A stretch of 64,000 bases of DNA. Origin: Tubulanus polymorphus. Its lineage: Eukaryota > Nemertea > Palaeonemertea > Tubulaniformes > Tubulanidae. Positions 37,201-48,385 of the stretch are shown piece by piece. The stretch lies in NCBI RefSeq assembly GCF_964204645.1, contig NC_134026.1, forward strand, positions 31,226,150 through 31,290,149, read 5' to 3'. Position 1 is the first letter of the stretch. Every line of letters starts with the position of its first letter. The notes under the pieces were generated by a model, which saw only the letters and a program-made list of their open reading frames with translations, did no database searches and had not been told where the DNA came from. A program made the translations under genes and the position numbers.

Positions 37201-37867
37201 CATCTCAAGAACGGTATCACACTTATCCTAGTGATTTACAAATATTTAATGCTATATCAAAATGATGCCACTTTATGAAGTTACACCGATTACATCTATT
37301 TACACAAAAACAGGAATTCGTGTCCATTTTCCCAGTCATAAATGCGAGAGATATTTGTGAACATTATCATCGTTTCATTATAGTTCGTTCGCAAATAATA
37401 CTCCGTATGTTTATATATATAATATATGTACAAGTATTTGCACTTGAAATGAAACATTTTGAAATATAGTTATTTTTTCTTGAATATTTATGAATTATGC
37501 TTGCGTAGGACTGACTGTTCCTCGTGGGGGAAAAACAACGGCTAATAATGAATTAAACATGTTTACGATTAGCTTAATGAACGCATTTAGGAACAAGCGC
37601 CGTTTTTTAATAATTTGAATAATTTGAGTTTTAATTGAATTGAAAAGAGAAAACGTCTAATTGATTTATGGTTTATAGTCTGTTATAAATTACTGCGAAT
37701 AATCTTGTGAATTACATGTAAAACGTTATATTTCATCATCAGTATTTTCTGTGTCGAATATTCAAATTGCCTGAAGCAAATTTCATACGTTATATTTCAT
37801 AAATTTATTATTCTTTGACATGGCTTGCTTTATGTTTAAATACGGCGGAACTTCGTTACAACGGACT

Positions 37868-37985
37868 ACACGATCCAGTTGTACAGTTCTAAGTTATAAC
37901 GCTTGAGTTTAAATTAGTTCATTTTCGATGTTTTAAATCGGAGTCAAATCCTAACTCAGAATTGTGGAACTAGGAACAAGGGACC
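37868..37985. repeat. Palindromic element, about 115 bp
   Basis: Left end GATCCAGTTGTACAGTTCTA, right end the near-complement AGAATTGTGGAACTAGG, internal AGTTCATTTTCGATGTTTTA. Same family as 39,595-39,840 and 53,087-53,197. Confidence 0.7.
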
Positions 37986-38073
37986 AGAAAATATCTTCGT
38001 TATAACTGATAGATCTATATACAGTTGAACCTCGTTACAACGAACTCCAGGACACCAGAAAATATGTTCGTTA

Positions 38074-38295
38074 GGCTAAACAAAAATGATACCTTGTTTC
38101 TCCGCAGCGGCCGGGTCATTTTTGTAAAATATGATAAAATTTATAAACAGTTCATTTCTATAGCGGCCGGGTCTGTTATGGTAAAATTGATCACGATTTT
38201 TAAAAAAAGTAATGTATAGGGTAGATAGGCGGCCGGCCGGGTCAACATTTAAGCTCAGCAGAGCAGAGAAACAAGGTATCAATTTTTTTTTAGCC
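38074..38295 (+). mobile_element. MITE copy 2, 222 bp, with TTA target duplication
   Basis: Same inverted ends and internal GCGGCCGGGTC motifs as copy 1. Flanked by TTA at 38071-38073 and 38296-38298. It interrupts a local repeat whose intact neighbour reads GTTCGTTATAACCGATAG, so the empty site can be read next door. Confidence 0.9.
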
Positions 38296-39594
38296 TTATA
38301 ACTGATAGATCTATATACAGTTGAACCTCATTACAACGAACTTCAGGAGACCAGAAAATCTGTTCGTTATAACCGATAGATCTATATACAGTTGAACCTT
38401 GTTACAACGAACACAGGAAATCCGTTCGTTATTATGATTCATACAGTTTGAAATTACTGAAATTGTCCTGTTTGGGATGAAATTCGAGGTCCCTATACTC
38501 GACCAAGGTCGTTATAACAAGGATTCCTTGTACATTGTAGTAAGTATATCATGTGTATGTATGAAATATAATGAGTGGAGACATCTCGACAGGTTCCCGC
38601 TGAAAACGTACATTCCAGTTACTACCGCGATCATTACACACAAACATTAATTAAAATATAAAAATCCTACAATTATAAATTGATATAGAAATCATTTTAT
38701 TCTAGTCAAACGAACCGACGAAGGACCCGAAATATTTCTGTATTTTCAATCGATTTTTTGATCAATGAAATCTTCATTCATAATTGTAGAACTTTTACAT
38801 GACATTTTAAATCACGGATATCACGTGATGATTACGAGTAATAATATATTCTATAAACAGAAAATAATCATTTAAATCTATTCATAAAACACATTCTAAA
38901 ACGTAATTAAAAACTCGTATTCTAACGCAGTGTAATTAGCTACAATTAGATGAGTAGCTTTTGACATCAAAAATACCTTGGCAGAAATAGATTCGTTCTG
39001 GTGCTAAAACATCTACACTGCATTCACTTCGTGACTTGTATCGATCGAGTTGAGTTCTTGCGTTCCAAAATATAGATTATTCGAATACCAGCGGAGTAAG
39101 ATGAGTAAATATACGTATAGCTTTTGAATGTCATCGGTGTTATGATGTAAGCTGGAATTAACCGAACCTTCTCATTACTGAGCTGAACCCACAGGCTAAA
39201 GAATCATTGAACTCGGCGGCACGTGCGCGCATACGACAGACCCCGAGTACTCGGTATCGATCACAGTTCGTATTCGAAGTACAATTTATGTTCTAGAAAA
39301 GACAATAATATTTTAGTAGAAATTCGTATAATGGACATCCGTTCAAATCGTCAGGTGAAATTAAAGCCTTAAAAAAACATTTCAACAAAAACAAATAAAT
39401 AATTACAAATTAAAACCAACTCAGAAAAAATCGGTAACCGACTCGAAGTCTTTTAGAGTTTCGTAAGAAAATATCACAAATTATGATTATATTTCGCCCT
39501 TCCAGAACTGATTAAAATTAAATCTCTTTTTTGGTCGAATTCCGTTTGATTAAACTCATAGATCCCGAGTCGAATAAACTCTTTGTTACAATCA

Positions 39595-39845
39595 GATTCC
39601 TGAACTCAGTTTTACAGCTGTGAGAAACAGTTAACTCTTGAGTCAAAATCATTTCATTTTTTAACTCCAACTCAGGACTGTGGGACCAAGTTTCATAGTT
39701 GTGAGTTCAGTATGAGATTAATTCACCTCCAATGTTTAAACTCTGAGTGAACTCGCAACTGTGGAACTGGATCCAGTTCTGCAATTGTGAATAAAGTTTT
39801 AAATTAGTTCATTTCAGAATCTGAAGCCCGAATTCTAACCCGGCA
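39595..39845. repeat. Two degenerate palindromic elements downstream of the sulfotransferase
   Basis: CTGTGAGAAACAGTTAACTC, AACTCAGGACTGTGG, GTGGAACTGGATCCAGTTCT and internal TAGTTCATTT motifs in alternating orientation; diverged copies of the 53,087 element. Confidence 0.6.
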
Positions 39846-39918
39846 CGTCACTGACTGTGTAATCGCGTGCTGGAATTCTACGAGTTGAAATGATTAATGT
39901 TTTCTGTAGTAAGTGAAA

Positions 39919-41010
39919 TTAAGGCCAGTCGATATAAGTTCCTGTCATTTCGAAGAATCTTTCGTTGTGGGGTCGGAAGAAATTGTTAAGTTTTTCCATC
40001 ACTTCAGGATGAACTCGGGGATGTTTGCGCCCTTTCCCCGTGCCCAAACAATGGTCCTGTCCTTCGTTACGCATACAATAAAATCCTTTCGTTTCGTTAA
40101 AGTAGAAATTCTCTCTCGTAATTCTATGCGCCAATCCGAGAAACTTCTCTACGCGTTTTATCTGCGGAATCGGGTTCCGAATGAGTTCGTCACCGTCGAC
40201 GATCAGAACCTGACTGGCTGGAAATATCTCCAACCATCGCTCCATGTGACGATGATAGATACTAGTCCTGATAGCTTTTAAATGTAGATTCACCTTCCCA
40301 GTCACCTGATCGATGGCTAATTGCTCAAAACTTTGATGACTTTTATTTCTGGCGAGTTTATTATAGTGAATTTGAGTGTAGTCGCTGATCGTTCGAACTG
40401 TCGGGTTACGGACGATCAATAGCAGTTTGATACTACTGTTCATGGCGTATATCCTCTGCGGCACCTCCTCCGTGATGAAATAAGCCGGACTCTTTTCGAT
40501 GGTTACCTGGTGCGGGAAAGAATACGGCATCCGTTTGCGATACCAATCCAAACCGTATTTATAATTGTCATCGTTATCGAAAAAATGAATTTCCTCCATG
40601 GCTGCGTTCACATCCGGGTGTAAGTTCAAAAATTCCAACAATGCGCGCGTTCCGCATTTTCGAACGCCGATAACAATGCATTGCGGTAACCGTCGCTTAG
40701 TACCGCGAATATGCAAATTAGTCGGCTGCTGTTTCGTGTGATCGGATTTAGACGAGTGTTTTAGCGAATTTTGATCGGAACTAAGGCAGAGGAATGGTTG
40801 ACCTAAAATACTGGCGTACATGAGTCGAGCGAATATTGATAGAATGATAAAAAAGCAAATGGCCGCTATGACGATTAGTCCACTTCGTCCGCATTTCCGT
40901 TTGACGATAGGCGGCGCTCTAAAATCCACATCCACCAGGCTGTCGTCTGAGGCGGTCAATGCGCGGTGTTTCTGTTTTTGATTTAACAGCGGGGCTTTGG
41001 CCACAGTCAT
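39919..41010 (-). CDS. HS3ST5: Heparan sulfate glucosamine 3-O-sulfotransferase, HS3ST5-like, 363 aa
   Basis: Type II Golgi enzyme that moves sulfate from PAPS to the 3-OH of glucosamine in heparan sulfate. The sequence shows a cytosolic tail, one membrane segment at about 44-66, a short stem, then the sulfotransferase domain: 5'-PAPS loop GVRKCGTRALL (115-125), EEIHFFDNDDNY with the likely catalytic Glu at 140, EKSPAYFITEEVP (172-184), 3'-phosphate site RNPTVRTISDYTQ with Arg201 and Ser209, a Cys312/Cys321 pair and KGR at 326-328. Segments such as IHFFDND, TIEKSPAYFITEEVP and MNSSIKLL are closest to vertebrate HS3ST5 (346 residues). The coding region is one exon. A TTTACAG acceptor ends at 41019, 8 bases before the ATG, so at least one 5' UTR exon exists upstream. 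The second Gly of the usual RKGGTRA loop is Cys119 here. The symbol is by resemblance; orthology needs a tree. Confidence 0.92.
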   Translation of the reverse strand: MTVAKAPLLNQKQKHRALTASDDSLVDVDFRAPPIVKRKCGRSGLIVIAAICFFIILSIFARLMYASILGQPFLCLSSDQNSLKHSSKSDHTKQQPTNLHIRGTKRRLPQCIVIGVRKCGTRALLEFLNLHPDVNAAMEEIHFFDNDDNYKYGLDWYRKRMPYSFPHQVTIEKSPAYFITEEVPQRIYAMNSSIKLLLIVRNPTVRTISDYTQIHYNKLARNKSHQSFEQLAIDQVTGKVNLHLKAIRTSIYHRHMERWLEIFPASQVLIVDGDELIRNPIPQIKRVEKFLGLAHRITRENFYFNETKGFYCMRNEGQDHCLGTGKGRKHPRVHPEVMEKLNNFFRPHNERFFEMTGTYIDWP

Positions 41011-41018
41011 TTTTCAAT

Positions 41019-41021
41019 CTG
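41019..41021 (-). promoter_or_regulatory. 3' splice site before the sulfotransferase ATG
   Basis: Minus strand ATATTTACAG followed by ATTGAAAA and then ATG. It supports the chosen start and predicts an upstream non-coding exon, position unknown. Confidence 0.6.
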
Positions 41022-41531
41022 TAAATATATGGAAATAGAATAGATTTAATCATATAGTTAGTTAGTAATGCAGTTGCTGTGGCTCAAAATGGTCAAACAC
41101 GTTTTAGTTATAACAACTGGTAGTTCATGATGCAAATAAAACCATTGAACGCGCGGAGAGGGAGATGGAGAGAGTTGTGTCTCATTCCCGACATAGTGAA
41201 ACGACGAAAAGCGATGAAATCAGAAGAAATCAATTACATGAAATGAAATCTGCGACGTCTCTGTCTGATTCACTTTACGGGGTACAAACATATCGAGTGA
41301 AGGACCCTATATGTTTTCATTGTTACCCGACAGAGAGAAAGACGATTAAAACACAATTGATTTTCATTCGCTTAATTTTAACAGTGTACATTAATTAGAT
41401 TTAATGCGTAAACAGTTTAACAACAGTTTCTCGGCAACTTCAACATCGGCGGGATTTTAACCATTGATGAAACATTCCGAGTCCGTGTTGTATTGAAATC
41501 CCTACACACTGAGAATGAAAACAGTTTGAAA

Positions 41532-41945
41532 TGTTTCCTTGAGCTAGTGTAGTTTATTCAACGTTTTGACTTTATCCTAATGTCATCTTCAGGAATACTG
41601 TATTCCTTGAGCTAGTGTAGTTTATTCAACGTTTTGACTTTATCCTAATAGTCATCTTCAGGAATACTGTATTCCTTGAGCTAGTGTAGTTTATTCAATG
41701 TTTCGACTTTATCCTAATAGTCATCTTCAGGAATACTGTATTCCTTGAGCTAGTGTAGTTTATTCAACGTTTCGACTATATCCTAATAGTCATCTTCATG
41801 AATACTGTATTCCTTGAGCTAGTGTAGTTTATTCAACGTTTAGACTTAATCCTAATAGTCATCTTCGGGAATACTGTATTCCTTGAGCTAGTGTAGTTTA
41901 TTCAACGTTTCGACTTTATTCTAATAGTCATCTTCAGGAATAATT
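41532..41945. repeat. 68-70 bp tandem repeat, six copies
   Basis: Unit CCTTGAGCTAGTGTAGTTTA, then TTCAACGTTTCGACTTTATC and CTAATAGTCATCTTCAGGAA. Two further copies occur at 52,945-53,088 and degenerate pieces at about 48,745-48,930 and 57,100-57,135. On the minus strand the unit contains GACTAT-TAGG-ATAGTC, a hairpin followed by GAAACG. Confidence 0.9.
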
Positions 41946-42301
41946 TTGTAACCTGTAATTCCTGAACCTACGATACAAGATCCCTTCACGTTGAGAATAA
42001 AAAGAGTCGGAAATGTTTATGAACTTATAGTACAGATCATCCTTATAGTTGTGTTCGGGAATATTTGTGTTATAAAAACATATGAGATAAACATGTGTAG
42101 TTCAGAACGATGAGACAAATCTAAACGATATGATTTGAAACAAACTATAGGGGTCGGTCATATACAACATAAAAACACCAGTATTCCCGAAGAGACTTTA
42201 CATAGAATAAACTATCAGTGCCTAAGGAAACTTTTTAGACTTTATCTAAGCACGCAGGGATTTTATATTATCCTGATACCATTCATTCCATTCGATCGAA
42301 C

Positions 42302-42361
42302 TGTAGCGGCGGCAGCAGCAGCGGCAGCAGCAGCGGCGGCAGCAGCAGCAGCAGCAGCAGT
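42302..42361. repeat. GCA/GCG trinucleotide repeat
   Basis: Mixed GCAGCAGCG run ending in (CAG)8. A poly-Ala frame crosses it but has no other support. Confidence 0.85.
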
Positions 42362-43392
42362 ACGAGAGAGGGAGAGATTGAAACCACTGTTACTGCTCAC
42401 TAAAGACAGTTACAGCTGTTTCAGTAATTGACCAGGTGCGCAATAAAGCGATTAACAAACCAGTATTCATTATCTATCCATCTAACTTGAGATGAGTCGG
42501 TGCCTATACACGCGTGAGCGCAATAACTTTTATACAACCTTTATAAACTAACTGTGTACAACATCTTATCCTGTTACACATGATCCGATATCTCCCGTAA
42601 CCATTTCACTGCGTAAGTCAACTCGCCCCGACCATGTGATAGATATAGGATAGATTCTGTCGATAGTAAAATGGTCAGTTGACAACAAATCCACTATACA
42701 CAAATTTAGAAATTTAAAAGCGATTTTTTTAATTAAATAAAAAAATTCAAAATGGAGAAGACAAATCAGGACTCGTATCTATCATCGTCATTTAGAGATC
42801 ATCGTCAGGTGTAAATAATGAATCTGAAGTTTGAATAATGAATAAATCTTACTTGTAAATATTTTAATTCGTACATAGCGGGTTTCACTCATATATACAT
42901 TCTAATCTCGACGCTTGATCTGTTCTCCTAGTTCTCGTAGTTCTAATGGTCAGTATTGTACCTTATTCTAAGTAATAGTATATGCGCAAATCTGTAGTGA
43001 TGTTGGGTGTTCTGTTTACATTACAAGTAATCAGTGTCACAAACAGACAAACAGACGACTGAGTCCAGATGTAAAGTCAAAACATGAGACAAAAGTGTCA
43101 GTTAGTAGTGCTTACAACAGTATTGACCACGTGGTGTGCGCGCTGCCGGTGTGCGCCTGTCGGTATGGGGGGTGCTTGTGTCAGAGATCGTTAGAAACGA
43201 TGCCCGCCGGGTATCATCATCCATAGAATCATCCAGATCTCAATCTGTGTGAATCCAATCAATAAAACAGTGAAATCTTTAAAAGATTTCGTCATTTATG
43301 AAATGTTTACTCAACCTCAGTGAACATAACATCTGCCTAATAAATACATCCAGAATTATAAGATTCATGAACCATGAAACCACAACGTTTCG

Positions 43393-43490
43393 ATCCCCAC
43401 CCAGATAGAATGGATCCCCACCCAGACAGAATGGATCCCCACCCAGACAGAATGGATCCCCACCCAGACAGAATGGATCCCCACCCAGAG
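43393..43490. repeat. 21-bp minisatellite (GGATCCCCACCCAGACAGAAT)
   Basis: Five units, nearly perfect; frames through it are artefacts. Confidence 0.9.
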
Positions 43491-44132
43491 ATGCATCTCC
43501 TCGACGAAATAATCTAATTAATAGACGCTGCACCTGTGACCAGCGAGTTGAAAGAAATGCCAGATTTATGATATATCCACCTTTTTAAAATGCTTTATTT
43601 GCGGAAATTGTCTGAGATTTCGTTTCTTCTCTAAATTAGCGGAAAGCATTAACACAAAAAACAACTGTTTCCGAGTAATTAGTTTTCATGGCTTATTAAC
43701 TTTCTTGTTTTTTCCGGACCATTAACGATAATTATGAGAACTGCACATCAGCACTAATCTGTAGTCTATAGCGGTGTTTGTGTCAACACTTCACAGGCGA
43801 CTGATTCTCCATCGCTCGCAGATGTCTGCCGTCTTCCTGCGCCCGCGCGCGCCCTACACACAACAGTTACTGTAGGAAATTTGACACGATGTTTATAGGC
43901 CACTAAATATACAGGAAAGATCGGCATAAACAACTGTCCGTGATTGGTGAGAAAATAGTTTCAGTTTGTATTCCATTTCTATTTACGTAAAAAAGGGTCA
44001 AAACGATTATTTACATATCAGTATTATATACAAAACTCTTATATTTTCCTCACCGACACAACAACATTTTTGGCCAGTATACGCCCGATGATTGTGGCTA
44101 ATAGTATTTAGCCGAAACGCTGCTCGTAATAT

Positions 44133-44321
44133 ATATCATTTTGATAATAAGATAAAAACCCACTATCTACAAATTAAAAGAATTTAACACACCAGACGAT
44201 GATCTCTAGGGTGAGATCCAAACGTCGTGTATTCTATATATTTTAGATTGAATAAATAAATTCTTGTTTTTAAATTCTTTTAATGTGTAGATAGTGGGTT
44301 TTTATCTTATTATCCGTTCAC
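44133..44321. repeat. Inverted repeat, about 48-bp arms
   Basis: Left arm contains GATAAAAACCCACTATCTAC, right arm its complement GTAGATAGTGGGTTTTTATC, both extended by (T)TAAATTCTTTTAAT. The arms are separated by about 85 bp. A CGATGATTGTGGCTAATAGT hairpin followed by GAAACG lies just left of it at about 44,087-44,120. Confidence 0.8.
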
Positions 44322-47300
44322 CACGTTTGAGAACTTTTCATTTCTGGCTGTTATGGCAGAGTTATTGTGGGATTTCTCTCGTTAACATTTTTGGCTGTTT
44401 CTCCACAACTATTTGACTATTTGAACAATATTATCCCCTTGCACAACCCCTCATTCAGAAATTTTCACAACTTCAGATTTCACTGAGTTACATTTTCCTC
44501 GCTCGATTCTTGCCAAAACAAGTTTATCCTTGAACGTACTACATTTTCACCGAGGCGTCAAATAATTCATTTATCATTAATTTTCTAGTTCGCTAATTCT
44601 GTATTCAGGAAAACTTTTGGAAAATAATCTTTTATAAGAAATTCCAGAATTTCATAATTTCTACGAAGTAGGAGGGTATTAGTTAGTTACATGGTCGTCG
44701 TTCTGGTAAGCTTTTATAATCGGATGGGCTTATACCAAACTTATGTGGTTTGTGAAAAATCTCCAGGTTACTGACTAGGTTTACGTGAGGTTTCTAGAAA
44801 AAAGATATCTAATCTTACGAATTAAAAAAAAAATCAGATGATGACAATTCCTTCTGTCCTTCGAAAATAATACAATAGGAAAAGTTATTTGGTGAATAAT
44901 TGAATGAAATCGAATGAATTATGAAAAAAAGATTTTATGGACCAAGGACTCCATGAAACAGCGACAGAAATTTCACCTGTTAATAATTCTTATTATCAGA
45001 AATGAAATTTCGAACACATAATTAATCAAGCATTTCAGAAGATTTGTGAAGATCCGAATTTGAAATTCAGTGAAGATTTGGATAATTTACTCCAGAGAAT
45101 TCTCTATCTTATTCTAACAACAGAAACAAACACACTGACAATACCTTCAAATAAAATCCCTTCCAAACGAATCCCATGTTTTAAATCCAGAAAATACTAA
45201 AATCCAAGATTTGGCGCCACTAAACAGACGAGAACGTGTCAGTAAGCATCCTAACAGTGTGGTCGACAGCAGCAGTACTGACTGGTTACAGCATCAGCAG
45301 CATCAGCAGCAGCAAGGCGACGACATTCAACACGCAGGGGTGGCAGGTAGCCATTAAGACGATTGCAGAGAAACAACGTTTTTATCAGTTACAAACAATT
45401 TGAAGAGGACGACAGGATGATGAAACCCGTGGGACTTAGAAAAAATACGAGAGGACCAATAAATAAATGTTAACTTTACGGTAGAAATTTATCTATAAAC
45501 AACTTTCCAACTTTTCAAGATGATAGGATGGTGGTTCGGAAAGTTTAAAAACGATCAAATCAAAATACCCTCTGGCCGTGCCTTATACCCTTATGATGCC
45601 TGTCAGCCTCAAAGGCGAAACGATCTTATCGCTGAGTATATTTTTCTAAGGAAAGGTTACATTCAATAAAATCGATCGTTTTTCATCATTATCTTTCGTC
45701 AATACGTCAGGGTGATGAATAGAGCCGTGGATTTCGTCAGGTTTGGGGAATGTTCGGGTCAACGGGGAAATGTAGGGTCACATATTGACTGGTGTCGACT
45801 TACTCACAGCACTATAACGCGGACCTTTTAAACCTCTAGTGGAAGTGATAATACCAGTTATTTAAGCTTTTCTAAATCCAAAATTAATTGAATTGGTCTC
45901 GTCTGCCGATATAGCAGACGAATCAATTCGGAGTAAGTTGTAATTCTGTGTAATCGAGTATAAAGAGAACTCAACTGAAGTCTGTGTTGGATGCCTTTCC
46001 GTTTTCTCAGCTTACACTTTCAAAGCTCGAGTCTTTGATGATGATAAGATTCTGACTATTTCGTTCTCAGCCTCGGGGATAGAACTGTAATCTCTGAGAG
46101 TGGTGCAAGCAGCGCCGACACCGACGCGAGTTTACTGTGCGGCTCTGAATATTGAGATATGGATTCTAAACTAGAAAAATATAGATTCTTGTGTTTTTCT
46201 AAAACTTGGCCCGGAATTTACTGATTGATACAGAACGTCAATGAATAACCTGACTCTAATATTAGTCACGAGGTTGTGTAAAAATGGAATCGAACAAAGT
46301 TTTGCAAAAAGATATCTCGATATAAAAATGGCGCAGAAAGGAAATATCGTGGGGGGGGGGGATTTGTGTAGGGAAGGGGGTAGGTCGGACCCAACTACAC
46401 CTCCGGCCGAATCACACGCCATCCTCGGGTTAGGTCGCCTCTCCGGCCGAAGCTGACTCGGAGTCATCCCTTGGTCGGAGGCAACCTCATCTTAGAAAGC
46501 GAGGATTACATTTTTGTGACACTTGTTTCTAGTACCGGTACAAAGAATGCAGCTTTATTCCAGAAGCATTCAGTTCCAGGGTACAACGTATTTGACGCGG
46601 ACGTGACGACGTCCAAGTTGTTTTTTCCCTTATTTTATCTAGTTTTACATGTGCCCCTAATCACCTGCCCTAGGTCGGATGTGGTGCGGTGCTTATATCT
46701 ATAAACACCGCGCCGCTCAGATCAATTTTCACGCTACTTAATTTGCAGCGCGCGCTGTTACAATAAATCGAAATACAATGCGTTGATTTATATCAGTGTT
46801 CAGAAATTAGAAATTAGATCTATTGATCAGGTTTCAGTGCACCCGGGTGACAATTCTAATTTTTCTAGTTTCCGGATTACGATGGTACAATAGCAGTGAT
46901 CAATAATTCCAGGAGACTCCTGCAGTGAGAGAGATTCCGAAAGATCAATAAAATTATTGCGTCTGTATTTTGTATTGTAACCGTTGACTATTGTTGTTAT
47001 CATATTTTTCAATTCGTCCCCAAACGACAATCAACCCGACCGCACAAAGTCACTGAGTAAACTAAAAGCTGTCACATCTGGGAATGCGCTGATTCGTCTG
47101 GGATTCAAATTCATATAAATCATTCCTACGTGCGATCGCTTAGGACGAGACGCCTTGTTACTTTGACAACAGCCCGGTAAAATATCCATATAGCTGAACA
47201 GTGATTAAGGGCTGAATAATGATAAAACGGCTGTGGACTAGAAGTCAATGACTTCCCAACAAATTCAGGCAATTTATGGGGTCAATATTGTACAAACGGC

Positions 47301-47997
47301 GGTATCTTATTCGACGCTGTGTTTAACACAATCGATGAAAATAGAAATATTTCATCGATATCGTTACAGCATTTAACGATAAACGTTTAATTTTCGAAGG
47401 TGTTTCACAATGTACAAATATTCTCAGATTACAATATAACAGTCAATATCCGTATCAATATACACAGTAACAGTAAACGTATATTTTACTCTTAAAAATG
47501 ATGCCGCAATTCTTTCGCCTAAAGCGATCTTTTTTAAAATAGTATTTATTTAGTATCACATTACGTTGACAAAGGCCGACAACAAAGGCGAATATTGAAA
47601 TAACAATGATATCTATTTTACCGTCAACAAACGATCATTTCTAAATTCAAAATCAAATTTACGGAAATGTTATTTGAGTAGATATGTGGACGTACTTACA
47701 CTATAATTACAGTTTTGAAACAGATGAATTTCTTCTAAGTTTGGATGTCGACTATTATCTTACTAGTGCAGACGTCATCAATATCCATCAGACAAATAGG
47801 CCAACTAAACCTATAAATATAGAACAAATTCAAATGTGAAAACAATGAAGATCAGTTCTTTTAGTTCATCTTCAAGTTGAGTAAGAACTTTTAGTATTTT
47901 CAGCTATTGAAATTGAAAAGATGATCAAGTAATAAGAGTTATCAACTAAACAGCCATTATTGAAGAGATGGCGATCATGATGTATATATTTCTAACT

Positions 47998-48385
47998 CAC
48001 CCCTCTCCCCTCTCCTCCCCTCTCACATCACTCTCCCCTCACGCTTTCCCCTCTCATCACTTTCCCTTTCTCTCCCCTCTCTCTCTTTCTCTCCTCTCCC
48101 CCTCTCTCCCTCTCTCTTTCTCCCTATCTCTCCCCCTCTCTCTCTCTTTCTCTCCCCTCTCCCCATCTCTCTCCCTCACCCATCACATCACTCTATCTCC
48201 CTCATCTCTCCCTCTATCTCCCTCTCTCTCCTCTCTCCCTCACCCATCACATTTCTCTCCCTTTCTCCCTCTCTCTCTCTCTCTTTCTCCCTCTCTCCCT
48301 ATCTCTCTCCTCTCTCCCTCACCCATCACATCTCTCTCTCTCCCTCATCTCTCCCTCTATCTCTCTCTCTCTCTCTTATCACTGG
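47998..48385. repeat. CT-rich satellite
   Basis: CTCTCTCCC-type polypyrimidine with CTCACCCATCACATCACT punctuation roughly every 60-70 bp. The Ser/Leu/Pro-rich frame is an artefact. Confidence 0.9.

Larger units (their letters stand above)
31331..39918. other. Intergenic region between kinesin 5' end and sulfotransferase 3' end
   Basis: 8.6 kb without a recognisable coding exon. It holds minisatellites at 31,954-32,095 (about 45 bp), 32,450-32,590 (CTGGGTCTGGTTCA), 32,660-32,810 (about 50 bp) and 33,388-34,223; fold-back sequence at 36,740-36,990; GTTATAACGAAC-type repeats near 33,000 and 37,850-38,450; a MITE; and palindromic elements near 37,868 and 39,595. The kinesin promoter must lie just above 31,330, but no core element is convincing. 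Confidence 0.6.

Noticed and set aside
46241-46704. Two overlapping 71-77 codon + strand frames
   Set aside because: No domain, poly-G interruption, no splice signals fitting a gene.
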